A DNA stretch of 41,841 bases from Clostridiaceae bacterium. Lineage in GTDB: Bacteria > Bacillota > Clostridia > Saccharofermentanales > UBA5734. Positions 18,461 to 28,241 of the stretch are shown in pieces. The position numbers were made by a program, and so were the translations under genes. The DNA is taken from positions 1 through 41,841 of the forward strand of contig JAAYNF010000158.1 in NCBI GenBank assembly GCA_012520975.1, written 5' to 3'. The notes beneath the pieces are model-generated. The model was not told where the DNA came from and ran no database searches. It saw only the letters and a list, made by a program, of their open reading frames with translations. Each line of letters starts with the position of its first letter. Within the stretch, counting starts at the first letter, position 1.

Positions 18461-19740
18461 GTTTCGGTCAGCCGGACGCCTTTGGTTTGAGGATCCGGAT
18501 GGTCGCTAATATAGCCGGCACGGCCGCAATAGACATGCAACAGGTTTTCCAAAATTAAAGGATGATCGGTTTTAAAGACCAAGGGTAGGGGAGCCATGAC
18601 CTGCAGTTGAATGATGGCTTCAATCAGATCCAGCCGGTCTTTTGACGGTAGATTGGCGTCTATCGACAAAACAGCCGCTTCCGCATCAAGGGCATCAAGG
18701 AGATCATCGGACAGACTGTCAGGATCACGATACTCAAACACCGGCCAGTCTTTTACGTGGCGGATTTCGGCGAATTGGCGCGCGGAACAGATCAGGTCCG
18801 GCATATCCCGCTCGGGCATCGTGCTGATCGCATCATCCTTGGTTTTTGCTTTTTGTCGGGATAGTTGCCGGATATGCTCGGGACCGGTTCCGCAGCAGCC
18901 TCCTAGGATCTGCACGCCGCGACCGGCCAGCGGCCACGTTTTTTGAGCAAAAGCAGCCGGATTCATTGGGAAAACCGTCTGCCCGTCGACGATCACCGGC
19001 AAACCGGCATTGGGCTTAAGCAGGAGCGGAATCGGTGTTATTGACCGTAAAGGCTCAACCAATTGGCCCAGCTCCTCGGGACCGAAGGAACAATTGATCC
19101 CGAAGGCCGCAACGCCGGCATCGGCCAGCGTCAACAGGCAGGCTGCAGGTGGATTGCCGGATAAGGTGTGGCCGTTTTCCGCAAATGTCAAAGACGCCAG
19201 AACCGGCAGATCACATTCGGCTTTTACCGCCAGCACAGCCGCTCGGGCTTCGGCCAGATCCATCATGGTTTCAATGACGAACAGGTCAACCCCGGCGTCT
19301 AGCAGGCCGCGGACCTGTTCGCGATAGATCGTGATCATATCGTCAAGGGAAAGATCCCCTACCGGGTAAAGGAAGTGTCCGGTGGGTCCGATGTCTCCGG
19401 CAACGAAGAACGGTTGCCCGGGCTTTGCCGTCCGATGGCCATCGCGCAGGGAAATTGTGATTTCCGCCAACCGGCGATTAATCTCGCCGACATCAATGTC
19501 TTGTCCTAAATGGCGGGTCAATTTGGGCCGATTGGCGCCAAAGGTGGCGGTCAGCACAATCTGACTTCCTGCCTCATAGTAAGCGGTCTGCAGATCCTGC
19601 AAGATCTTAGGGTTTTCAAGAATCCAGATTTCCGGAGCCACTCCTATGGGCATGCCTTTTGCCTGTAAATGGGTTCCGGTAGCTCCATCCAACAGGATAA
19701 GTTCCGATCGCAGCCATTGATTTATTTGCTTCGTTTTCAT
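18457..19740 (-). CDS. Homocysteine S-methyltransferase family protein (MetH N-terminal-like) with C-terminal extension
   Basis: LLDGATGTHLQAKGM, TATFGANRPKL, GDIGPTG, GINCSFGPEEL, ILGGCCGTGPEHI (zinc-binding Cys motifs). Confidence 0.88.
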   Translation of the reverse strand: MKTKQINQWLRSELILLDGATGTHLQAKGMPIGVAPEIWILENPKILQDLQTAYYEAGSQIVLTATFGANRPKLTRHLGQDIDVGEINRRLAEITISLRDGHRTAKPGQPFFVAGDIGPTGHFLYPVGDLSLDDMITIYREQVRGLLDAGVDLFVIETMMDLAEARAAVLAVKAECDLPVLASLTFAENGHTLSGNPPAACLLTLADAGVAAFGINCSFGPEELGQLVEPLRSITPIPLLLKPNAGLPVIVDGQTVFPMNPAAFAQKTWPLAGRGVQILGGCCGTGPEHIRQLSRQKAKTKDDAISTMPERDMPDLICSARQFAEIRHVKDWPVFEYRDPDSLSDDLLDALDAEAAVLSIDANLPSKDRLDLIEAIIQLQVMAPLPLVFKTDHPLILENLLHVYCGRAGYISDHPDPQTKGVRLTET

Positions 19741-21260
19741 GGTTGTGTGACCTCCCGAGCCATATTGTCGTGATCAAGGATTCGAATATTTTCGATCCGG
19801 TCGGTCCATGTGCCGCGTAGGTGGGTTAAAGGCTGACCGATCGGGTTAATTGTGACGAGATCCAAGCGGTTGCAGATGATGAAAACTTCATCACGAACCG
19901 CCATCTCCCAAGCATTGGCCGACGGATGAACCGGGTCGGCCAGAATAATCGTCTGATCCGGCAAACGATTGTTGGCGGTCGCCGGCAAGATCAACATATC
20001 ATAATCATGCCTCGCGGCACGCCTTGCCAAAGCCGGCCAGTCCAGACCGACGAGGGAGATGTCGAGACCGGCGGCGGTCAGCCGACCGGCAATGGCATCG
20101 GCCGTGGCTTTGTTTTCGGATAAAGTTGTCGGATCCAGACCGGAAAAAAAATACAACTCGAAATGGTGACCGGCCAGGTTCGCGAGTGAACCTGCCTGCA
20201 GATCGCTCAGCGGCCGTCCAGCTGCCGTCAGTAAGAGTGCCAGACGCTGTGATGGAATCTGGATGATGCTGTCGGCCTCGGGAGCAGGGTTAACGAGAAA
20301 ATAGCTTTCCACCCGACTGCTGAAAGGAATAAGCGTGTAGCCGCAAAGCTCCGGGGCTCGCTGTTTCATCCGAACATCCCAAGTGTTGCGAACGATGTCC
20401 AGACCGCCTTCCAGCAGGAGGCGATATTTTTCATTCGAGGCGATTTGACTGAAAATGATCTGCCGGATCGCCCCAGCGTACCCCGGGCGACGTTGTAAAA
20501 CCAGCTGATCAGACCTGAAATCGATGACTTGGAATGCACCGCTGCCGACAGGCCTTATCGCCGAATCAGACAGTTCAAAAACCCGGTTAAGATCAACATG
20601 GTAATGGTCATAAGGCAATATCCCAATCGTAAATAAACCGTAATCCGGGCTTTGTGGCGGATCGTTCAAGAGAAACACAACCTCTCCCGGATTTTCGCCG
20701 TCCTGCACATCAAGAATCGAGGAAAAACGACCGCGCAAGGGTCCATTATATGAATCCGACAACAGACAGCGGTAGGTAAAGATGACGTCTTTTGCCTGAA
20801 CCGGCCGGCCATCCGAGAAGACATGGTTTTGGTGAAGCTGATAGGTCAGCCGGCCGGTTTGCGCATCATATTGCCAGCTTTTTGCCAGTTTGGAGACAGG
20901 ATTCGCCGCTTGGTCAAAACCGATCAAGGGTTCGAAAATCAGCGAGATGGCATCACATTCTCCGTCGGCAGACGAAAAAAGCGGATTCAGGATGTCAAAG
21001 GAATCAGATACACCGACCTTGATGGTGTCTTTCCGCTTGAATGCCTCGGCCGGCACACCGGAAATCCGTAAAACATCTGCCGGCTCCTCCCAAGTTGTCG
21101 GCAACACATCATCCGGCGCGATACGCAACTGATTGCCGATCAAAAAAGCAGCCCAGACAGCCAAAATGATCAGGATGGATATTAGAACCCAATGCCATCT
21201 CGCACCGGGGAACAAGCGGTGCGAGACCCAATTGGCTATTTTTTCAAAGATTTTAACCAC
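19737..21260 (-). CDS. ABC-type peptide/nickel extracellular solute-binding protein (SBP family 5), membrane anchored
   Basis: VGVSDSFDILNPLFSSADGECDAISLIFEPLIGFD, HVFSDGRPVQAKDVIFTYRCLL motifs; N-terminal TM. ORF opens at 21281, but TAGGAG RBS suggests GTG at 21260. 4-bp ATGA overlap with the next gene. Confidence 0.82.
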   Translation of the reverse strand: MVKIFEKIANWVSHRLFPGARWHWVLISILIILAVWAAFLIGNQLRIAPDDVLPTTWEEPADVLRISGVPAEAFKRKDTIKVGVSDSFDILNPLFSSADGECDAISLIFEPLIGFDQAANPVSKLAKSWQYDAQTGRLTYQLHQNHVFSDGRPVQAKDVIFTYRCLLSDSYNGPLRGRFSSILDVQDGENPGEVVFLLNDPPQSPDYGLFTIGILPYDHYHVDLNRVFELSDSAIRPVGSGAFQVIDFRSDQLVLQRRPGYAGAIRQIIFSQIASNEKYRLLLEGGLDIVRNTWDVRMKQRAPELCGYTLIPFSSRVESYFLVNPAPEADSIIQIPSQRLALLLTAAGRPLSDLQAGSLANLAGHHFELYFFSGLDPTTLSENKATADAIAGRLTAAGLDISLVGLDWPALARRAARHDYDMLILPATANNRLPDQTIILADPVHPSANAWEMAVRDEVFIICNRLDLVTINPIGQPLTHLRGTWTDRIENIRILDHDNMAREVTQP

Positions 21261-21339
21261 GCGAGCATCTCCTAAGTCCATTTTAGCATTTTATTATATC
21301 ATACAAGTTGTGCCCAACAGCAGCCATGGTGCGCAGTCA

Positions 21340-21348
21340 TGGTATAAT
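21340..21348 (+). promoter_or_regulatory. Extended -10 promoter (TGGTATAAT) upstream of the exporter operon
   Basis: TGG-TATAAT about 50 bp before ATG 21397. Confidence 0.5.
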
Positions 21349-21396
21349 GATCATGCTGTTTTCAGAGATCGGTACAAATAAAGAAGGAATGGTTTT

Positions 21397-22956
21397 ATGT
21401 CACAGATAACCAATAGCCGCAAGGGTCGTATCATCCGTCGTGCCGTGGCTGTCATTTTGATTTTTGTCGTGGCACCGGCTTCCTATTTGGCGTATTCGCT
21501 GACCCGGGACCGACGCCCGGTTGTCAGGACGGCTGCCATAACGACCGGAGACATAACCAGCTCAATAACCATTACGGCTATGCTTCGACCCGGCAGTACG
21601 CAAAAAGCACTGGTGGGTCGGCAAAAAGCACAAGAAGTTCTGGTCCGGCCGGGAGATCAGGTCAAGGCCGGTGATTTACTGATTACCTTTGATATCAGCG
21701 AATTCGAGACAAATCTTGAAACCGCTCGTTCCGCTAGGGAACAAGCCGAAGCAGCTGTCGAAAAATTGTCAGCCGCACGTACGGAGCAAGCCGAAGCCGC
21801 TCAAAAAGCAATAACCGATTTGCAACGTCAGCTGGAGCGGCTTTCCTCCGGCTTGAGCGGAACGACCCGAACTCTGAGCGAAATGTTGACCCAAAACCCC
21901 CTCGTTTTGACGGTGGACGAGGGCCTCAGCCAAGAAGTTGCCGCCCTTCTGGCCGAAATTAACCCGCAGTCGGCAGATGCGGCCCAACAAATCGACAGCA
22001 TCGTGAATCTTCTGACCACCGGAATTCAGATCGAAACCAGCCAAGAATACAAGAAGCAGCTCAATGCCATGACCAACGACATCAATCGCATGAACGGCGC
22101 TTTTGAATCCTTGGCGAGTAATGAACAACTGCTGGCTCTTGCCCTAAGCGGAGGCAGCGCCGATTCGATCAGCTCGCTGGGTTCGTCTTTGCAAAGCGCT
22201 CTTTCGGCGGCCATTCAGGCGGAGATCCAAGCCGAGCTGGCTTTGGAAAACGCCGTTGAAGCCGTTTATGCCGACATCGACGGCGTGGTTGTCGCTGTCA
22301 ATGCCGTTTCCGGTGAATATACCGGAACGCAGGGCGTCTCCGGTGGTTCCCTCGGCAGCCTGTTCGGCGGCCAGGTCCCGACCGCTACCGGTGAACCGGT
22401 TGTTGTGATTTACGACAATACAAAACCGAAGGCATATTTTCAGGCCAACCGCTTTGATGCCAGTCGGCTGCGTGTGGGTATGCCGGTTACGTTCCGGCAG
22501 GATGAAGATGTTTTTTTCGGGCGAATAACCTATAAAAGCCCGGTGGCAACCAACGTTGGTTTTGAAACTTCCACGTCGGGTGATTTTTGGAGCGGCAGTG
22601 TCTCCGGTGTAGGTGGTTTGACAACAGAACCGCTGCTTGACATCGAAATGAGTTTGACCGGAGACAATATCGATCACCTGGTTCTCGGCTTTAACATTGA
22701 GGCCGAAATTGAAACCGCCAGCGCCCAAGACGTCCTCTTGCTTCCGGCAGAAGCCCTGCGCAAGGAGCTGGGTGTTTATTTCGTCTTTGTTTTGACCGGG
22801 GATGGCCGGTTGGAACGAAGAGAAATAACGCCGGGAATTCAGTCGGATCTTTATGCGGAAGTATTGACCGGTTTGACCGTCGGCGAGCGGGTGGTCCTCA
22901 GCCCTACCAACAATCTTGTGGACGGCATTGAGGTGCGTGAGGCCAAGCATGACTGA
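21397..22956 (+). CDS. Efflux transporter adaptor (HlyD/MacA-like, RND/MFP family)
   Basis: N-terminal TM, VLVRPGDQVKAGDLLITFD lipoyl-like half motif, long coiled coil, DIDGVVVAVNAVSGEY second half motif. Confidence 0.85.
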   Translation: MSQITNSRKGRIIRRAVAVILIFVVAPASYLAYSLTRDRRPVVRTAAITTGDITSSITITAMLRPGSTQKALVGRQKAQEVLVRPGDQVKAGDLLITFDISEFETNLETARSAREQAEAAVEKLSAARTEQAEAAQKAITDLQRQLERLSSGLSGTTRTLSEMLTQNPLVLTVDEGLSQEVAALLAEINPQSADAAQQIDSIVNLLTTGIQIETSQEYKKQLNAMTNDINRMNGAFESLASNEQLLALALSGGSADSISSLGSSLQSALSAAIQAEIQAELALENAVEAVYADIDGVVVAVNAVSGEYTGTQGVSGGSLGSLFGGQVPTATGEPVVVIYDNTKPKAYFQANRFDASRLRVGMPVTFRQDEDVFFGRITYKSPVATNVGFETSTSGDFWSGSVSGVGGLTTEPLLDIEMSLTGDNIDHLVLGFNIEAEIETASAQDVLLLPAEALRKELGVYFVFVLTGDGRLERREITPGIQSDLYAEVLTGLTVGERVVLSPTNNLVDGIEVREAKHD

Positions 22957-23686
22957 AAAAACCGACAGGATGATCGATCAGCCGATTATTGTGGTGCGAG
23001 ATGTTTGGAAAACCTATCGAACAGGGCAGGTTGAGTTTACCGCCTTGAAAGGTATCGACCTAGATATTGCGGCAGGGGAGTTTACCGCCATCATGGGCCC
23101 CTCCGGATCAGGAAAGTCCACCCTGATGAATATTCTGGGTTGCTTGGATCGTAAAGATCGTGGCACCTACACACTGAACGGTACCAGCATCACGGACATG
23201 ACGCCGAATGAACTGGCGCAAATTCGCAATCGGGAGATCGGTTTTGTTTTTCAATCCTTTAATCTGTTGCCCAAATTAAATCTGCTGGAAAATGTCGAAT
23301 TACCAATGATTTATGCCGATATTAATCGGCGGGAGAGAAATGAACGGGCACACGAAGCATTGCAAATGGTCGGGCTTATCCCTTGGGCCAAACATCGCCC
23401 GAACGAAATTTCCGGCGGCCAGAAGCAGCGTGCCGCCATTGCCCGAGCGGTGGTTCTCCATCCGGCCTTGCTGTTGGCCGATGAGCCGACCGGCAATCTG
23501 GACAGCCAATCCGCCGGTGAGGTTATGAAAGTTTTCACGCACCTCAATCAAGCCGGATCGACCATCGTTCTCATTACTCATGAACCCGAGATCGCCGCCT
23601 ACGCCAGCCGAACGGTTACTTTTCGTGATGGCAGAATCATTTTTGACACAAGCGGGTTGAACGCCCCCTGCCAGGAAGGAGCGTGA
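22949..23686 (+). CDS. MacB-type ABC transporter ATP-binding protein
   Basis: Walker [25 protein letters not shown] signature, [11 protein letters not shown] Walker B. ATG 22949 overlaps upstream stop by 8 bp. Confidence 0.95.
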   Translation: MTEKTDRMIDQPIIVVRDVWKTYRTGQVEFTALKGIDLDIAAGEFTAIMGPSGSGKSTLMNILGCLDRKDRGTYTLNGTSITDMTPNELAQIRNREIGFVFQSFNLLPKLNLLENVELPMIYADINRRERNERAHEALQMVGLIPWAKHRPNEISGGQKQRAAIARAVVLHPALLLADEPTGNLDSQSAGEVMKVFTHLNQAGSTIVLITHEPEIAAYASRTVTFRDGRIIFDTSGLNAPCQEGA

Positions 23687-23690
23687 CGCG

Positions 23691-24935
23691 ATGCTGCTGG
23701 AAAGCCTGAAAATGGCGATCGCCAGTTTGCTGGCCAACAAAATGCGCGCTTTGCTGACCATGTTGGGCATTATCGTCGGGATTTCTTCGGTCATCGCCAT
23801 CGTATCTTTAGGTGAAGGCGGCAAAAATGAAGTGCTTGGTCAATTTGATCAGATCGGCGGCTCAACGGTTATGATCCGAGTGAACAGCAGCCAAGCCCAG
23901 GACAAAGACTATATTACCCAAGCGGATATCCAAGCCATCCGTGAGCGAACCGATTTGATCAAGTATGTCACAGCCTCTGTCCAGACCATAGCCAGCGCCG
24001 TTTCCGATGACCGGCAGAGCCGAGTTTATCTGGCCGCCATTGATGAGGACTATACACGATTTACCGAAATTGATGTGATCCACGGGCGTTTGTTCACCGA
24101 GATCGAATACACCGACGGTTATCCGGTTACGGTTATCGATCGCACGGGAGCCCTGACGATGTTTGGTCGCGAAAATGCGGTCGGTGAATCACTGACGCTG
24201 ATCAGTGGCGGCAAACTGACCCGAACCACCGTAATCGGTGTCTGTGAGTCCATTACGTCGCAGATGAGCAGCATGATGGATATGTACGGCCCTGAGATGG
24301 GCGATGTTCAGATCCCCTTTTTTGTCTATTCTCCTTATCAGGCCGTACAGCGTGTTTTGGGCAAAGGCGACCGGCTTTCCTCGATTAACATCATGTCAAC
24401 ATCCGCTGAAATTGCCGATGACGCGGCGGCGGCGACCGTTCGTCTCTTGGAGATGCGGCACGGAAATTATGACCGGAATGTCTATCGCAGCCAGAACATG
24501 GCGTCGATACTTAAGCAGATCAACAATGTCATTGATATCTTGACGATTTTTATCAGCGCGGTTGCGGCCATTTCTTTACTGGTCGGCGGCATCGGTGTGA
24601 TGAATATCATGTTGGTTTCGGTCACCGAGCGAACGCGGGAGATCGGTATCCGCAAGGCCATTGGCGCGACCACAACCGATATCATGATGCAATTCATGAC
24701 CGAGTCCGTGATCATGACATTGATCGGCGGTTTGATCGGCATTTTGGTCGGCCTGGGCATGGCCTACGGTATTTCGTGGGCGGTCCGCGACACCGGCACA
24801 ATCACACCGGTCCTGAGCGCGCAAACCATTTTGGTTGCGGTTCTTTTTTCCAGTTCCGTTGGTTTGTTCTTTGGCATTTATCCGGCTCGTAAAGCCGCGC
24901 TTCTGGATCCTATTGATGCTTTGCGGTATGAATAA
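23691..24935 (+). CDS. MacB/FtsX-family ABC transporter permease
   Basis: MRALLTMLGIIVGISSVIAIVSLGEG, GGIGVMNIMLVSVTERTREIGIRKAIGAT, C-terminal YPARKAALLDPIDALRYE. Confidence 0.95.
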   Translation: MLLESLKMAIASLLANKMRALLTMLGIIVGISSVIAIVSLGEGGKNEVLGQFDQIGGSTVMIRVNSSQAQDKDYITQADIQAIRERTDLIKYVTASVQTIASAVSDDRQSRVYLAAIDEDYTRFTEIDVIHGRLFTEIEYTDGYPVTVIDRTGALTMFGRENAVGESLTLISGGKLTRTTVIGVCESITSQMSSMMDMYGPEMGDVQIPFFVYSPYQAVQRVLGKGDRLSSINIMSTSAEIADDAAAATVRLLEMRHGNYDRNVYRSQNMASILKQINNVIDILTIFISAVAAISLLVGGIGVMNIMLVSVTERTREIGIRKAIGATTTDIMMQFMTESVIMTLIGGLIGILVGLGMAYGISWAVRDTGTITPVLSAQTILVAVLFSSSVGLFFGIYPARKAALLDPIDALRYE

Positions 24936-25056
24936 GAGCCGTTTTTGATGAGAAATGCGCATATTTTGACCAGATCTAATCAAATATTAGCGAGTAGCCG
25001 GATCTGATTTACGGTAGAATAAAAACAACAGATCCAGCTGAGAAAGGATGATCGGA

Positions 25057-26034
25057 ATGAAATTTGGTTGCAGCCTAGAAATGGTCAATATGCTGACCAG
25101 CGGTCCTAATTTTATTTACAAGCAATCCAAACATTTTTGGACGAACTACTTCAAATACATCGCCGCGGTCGGATTTAAAGGCATCGAACTGCCCTTCAAC
25201 CCCTTCAACAGCGATCCGATGGCTTTTGAGACCGGGCGATGCGGCATTCCACTCAGTGCGTTTGCCGTCAAATCAAAATATGGCTCACCTGAGGAATTCC
25301 TCGGCCTGATCCGTGAGATCGGCCTTGAGGAGGTTACCAGCATTCACTTCAATGCCAACGATATTGTTTTGGAGATTTTGGCTTCCGGCCGGACGATGGA
25401 GGATTATTTCACCTTGTACGAAGAAGCCGGTCTGGCCGCCATCGATCATCTGGTATCCCTTGGCGGCAAGGGCTTGGTTTTGTCTCCATCGGCAGAGCTG
25501 GGTTGGTTGGAAAAACTGGTTGGCCAGGATCTGGACGGCGCATTTACCGACAAGACCGTCGATGTATTGAGCCGTTTGCTTAAAACCGCCGATGAAAAAG
25601 GCGTTCAACTTGCCCTGAAGACCAGTTATTGGAGTCTTTTCCGCGGTTCCAAAATGGCCGGGCTGCTCAAACGTCTGCCGGGTGTCCGATTCAGTCCCGA
25701 TCTGGCTCATTTGGCCATTGCCGGCGATCCGGTTTTGACGGTTGTGGAAACCCATCGGGATGATATTGATTTTCTGCGCCTGAGCGATACGGCTTTCGTG
25801 GATCAGGTCGGCAATTATCGCAAAATTAACGCCGAAATTCCGGTCGAGGGCCCGCAAAAAGTTTTCAGTGATCTTGGGGAAGGGAACGTCGACCTGTTCG
25901 GCGTGTGCTCCATTTTGAAAGCCAATGACTACTCGGGCTGGATCATTTGTGAAAATAAAAAGACACTGGATGTTTACAGAGGTCTTTTGAAACTGGGCTG
26001 GTATGTTCAGCACAACCTGCGGCGCAGGCTTTAA
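25057..26034 (+). CDS. Sugar phosphate isomerase/epimerase-like TIM barrel (xylose-isomerase-like/AP endonuclease 2 superfamily)
   Basis: GFKGIELPF, FSPDLAHLAIAGDP, FLRLSDTAF, WIICENKK pattern; RBS agaaagga fits ATG 25057 (ORF 25048). Confidence 0.75.
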   Translation: MKFGCSLEMVNMLTSGPNFIYKQSKHFWTNYFKYIAAVGFKGIELPFNPFNSDPMAFETGRCGIPLSAFAVKSKYGSPEEFLGLIREIGLEEVTSIHFNANDIVLEILASGRTMEDYFTLYEEAGLAAIDHLVSLGGKGLVLSPSAELGWLEKLVGQDLDGAFTDKTVDVLSRLLKTADEKGVQLALKTSYWSLFRGSKMAGLLKRLPGVRFSPDLAHLAIAGDPVLTVVETHRDDIDFLRLSDTAFVDQVGNYRKINAEIPVEGPQKVFSDLGEGNVDLFGVCSILKANDYSGWIICENKKTLDVYRGLLKLGWYVQHNLRRRL

Positions 26035-26048
26035 TGGGGGTTGGAACC

Positions 26049-26981
26049 ATGGATAATTTAAAATATTCGTATCAGACCAATATGTGGGGGCTGAAGGTAC
26101 AGTTTCCCCAGTTGACCGACTGGAATGAGTGGTACAAAGGCGACTTTTCCAATGCCGTCTACTATTTGGATTGGGATCAGATCATCAAATACCATGTCGG
26201 GGCCGGATTTACCGGAATTGAGCTGATGTTCCATATGCAGCCTTACATCCAGCAGTTCTTCGGCGAACCCGGTGCCTTTACCGCCTTTGTCCGTGAGCGG
26301 GGCATTGAGGAAGTCACAGGTACTTTCACGATCGCCTTCGATTCGCAGGATCCCACCAAGTATGACGACGCCATGCGCAACGTTGTCAACATCCTCGACT
26401 TTACCGCCGCTTTGGGCGGCAGCCGCATCATCATTATGCCCTGTGGCGGATATTACGGTCTCGGCCCCTTGACCTCAGAGCAAATTGTTCATGCGGCAAA
26501 TTTCATGAACGAATTTGGCCGCCGTTGCCTGGATAAGGGAATTATTCCCTGTGTCCATACCGAATTCTGGGGTTCGATCAACAAGGATGAAATGGATCGA
26601 TACATTGACGCCTGCGACCCGCGCTATGTCGGCTTTTGTCTTGACACCGCCCAGGTTCTGATCATGGGTATTGATCCGGTGAAATTTTATGACGATCACC
26701 ATGATTTCGTCCAATACTTCCACCTTAAGGATACAACATTCGCCAATACGCCCGATGAGCTGCGGCTTTGCGCCGGAGCGGAGTTCCAGGATAGCGGCGA
26801 CCGTTGGTTCTGGGAACTCGGTGCCGGCCAAGTGGACTTCAAGGGCCTGTGGCGCTTGCTGAAAAAATATCAATATAAAGGCTGGATTGGCGTTGAAACC
26901 GATGGAACACCTGACCCGATGGCAACCATGCTGTTGTCCAAATACTACATTAACCATGAGTTGATGCCGATTTATCGCTGA
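26049..26981 (+). CDS. Sugar phosphate isomerase/epimerase-like TIM barrel, second copy
   Basis: GFTGIELMF, VHTEFWG, GFCLDTAQVLIMGIDP, YFHLKDTTF, WIGVETDGTPDP pattern (ORF opens 26034). Confidence 0.78.
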   Translation: MDNLKYSYQTNMWGLKVQFPQLTDWNEWYKGDFSNAVYYLDWDQIIKYHVGAGFTGIELMFHMQPYIQQFFGEPGAFTAFVRERGIEEVTGTFTIAFDSQDPTKYDDAMRNVVNILDFTAALGGSRIIIMPCGGYYGLGPLTSEQIVHAANFMNEFGRRCLDKGIIPCVHTEFWGSINKDEMDRYIDACDPRYVGFCLDTAQVLIMGIDPVKFYDDHHDFVQYFHLKDTTFANTPDELRLCAGAEFQDSGDRWFWELGAGQVDFKGLWRLLKKYQYKGWIGVETDGTPDPMATMLLSKYYINHELMPIYR

Positions 26982-26999
26982 TCCTGTCGAGGTGTTGAC

Positions 27000-27683
27000 G
27001 TGAAAGAAATTCCTGCGGACCGGAAGAGCGATCCGGCCGACAAAAATGTGGCTGGAGGGCTTTTTTCAACCGCGGCTATTTTGGTCGGCGGTCGGAGTCG
27101 ACGCATGGGATTTGATAAGTTCAGCATTCGAATCGACCAGCAAAAACTGCTGAGTCGGCTGGCCGATCAGCTGGGACAGATGTTTTCCGACGTCATGATC
27201 GTCGCCAACAGTCAAGAGATCGAGCTGCCGGCCGGAACAAGTTTGATTCATGACATATATCCCGGCCTTGGGCCGATGGCCGGGATACATGCCGCCTTGG
27301 TGCAAGCAACGAGTTCCTACGTCTATGTTCTGGCCTGTGACATGCCGCGGATCAGCGCCGATTACATTGAACAGCTGAAACGAGCCATCGGCGAGCAAGC
27401 GGTGGATTTTTGCTGTTGTCGGAATCAGGGTGTTTTGGAACCTTTTCATGCTTTTTATCATAAAAAAACCGCCTCCAAAATTGCCCGCCGGTTGCAAGCC
27501 GGTGACCTTCAAGCTCGATACATTCTCGGTCGATTATCCGGCTTGGTTGTATCGGCCGAGGATTTTACTCTTCGCGATCGGGTGACCGACATCTTCCTTA
27601 ACATTAATACGCCGGACGACCTGGCACACTATCTGGCGGATCCGGACGGGAGGTCAAACCATGAAGCAGATCCCGGCAATTAG
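27000..27683 (+). CDS. mobA: Molybdenum cofactor guanylyltransferase-like protein
   Basis: AAILVGGRSRRMGFDKF, PGLGPMAGIHAAL, VLACDMPRIS, NINTPDDL; GTG start. Confidence 0.88.
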   Translation: MKEIPADRKSDPADKNVAGGLFSTAAILVGGRSRRMGFDKFSIRIDQQKLLSRLADQLGQMFSDVMIVANSQEIELPAGTSLIHDIYPGLGPMAGIHAALVQATSSYVYVLACDMPRISADYIEQLKRAIGEQAVDFCCCRNQGVLEPFHAFYHKKTASKIARRLQAGDLQARYILGRLSGLVVSAEDFTLRDRVTDIFLNINTPDDLAHYLADPDGRSNHEADPGN

Positions 27684-28170
27684 CATCATGGGTTGGTCGG
27701 GTTCGGGCAAAACAACCCTGATCGAAAAACTGATCCCGATCTTTCATCGGTGGAAAATTCGAGTCGGCGTCCTCAAGCACGACGGTCATGATTTTGAGAT
27801 GGACCGTTCGGGAAAAGATACTTGGCGTTTCAGCCAATCCGGAGCCGAGGTTGTGGCCATTTCTTCCGACCGACAGGCCGCCGTACTGGAAAACCGCAGG
27901 CTGGAACTAGCCGATCTCCTGCACCGTATACGCGATGTCGATCTGATTCTTGTCGAGGGCTATAAAGCGTCTGATTTGCCGCGCATCGAAGTACATCGTC
28001 TGGCCAACAACAAACCGCTGTCCGTCGATCCGGATGGATTGGCGGCCTTGGTTACCGATGCTGATATTCAAACCACGACCCCGCGTTTTACTCTTGATGA
28101 TGCCCAAGGTATCGCCGCATTGATCTGCCGACTGGCAGGCTTGGAACAGGCACCATTTCCTGCTGAGTGA
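27661..28170 (+). CDS. mobB: Molybdopterin-guanine dinucleotide biosynthesis adaptor protein
   Basis: ISIMGWSGSGKTTLIEKLIP, GVLKHDGHDFEMDRSGKDTWRFSQSGAEVV, DLILVEGYKASDLPRIEVHR. Confidence 0.93.
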   Translation: MKQIPAISIMGWSGSGKTTLIEKLIPIFHRWKIRVGVLKHDGHDFEMDRSGKDTWRFSQSGAEVVAISSDRQAAVLENRRLELADLLHRIRDVDLILVEGYKASDLPRIEVHRLANNKPLSVDPDGLAALVTDADIQTTTPRFTLDDAQGIAALICRLAGLEQAPFPAE

Positions 28171-28241
28171 ATCAAGATAATCTTTTATTTTTCAAATGAA
28201 AAATCCCCCCAAATTTATTGACCGGAACCTGTTTTGAGCTA

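Noticed and set aside
28174-28200. AT-rich hairpins after mobB (AAGAT-A-ATCTT, ATTTTTC/GAAAAAT) as terminator
   Set aside because: Weak AT-only stems; insufficient to call a terminator.
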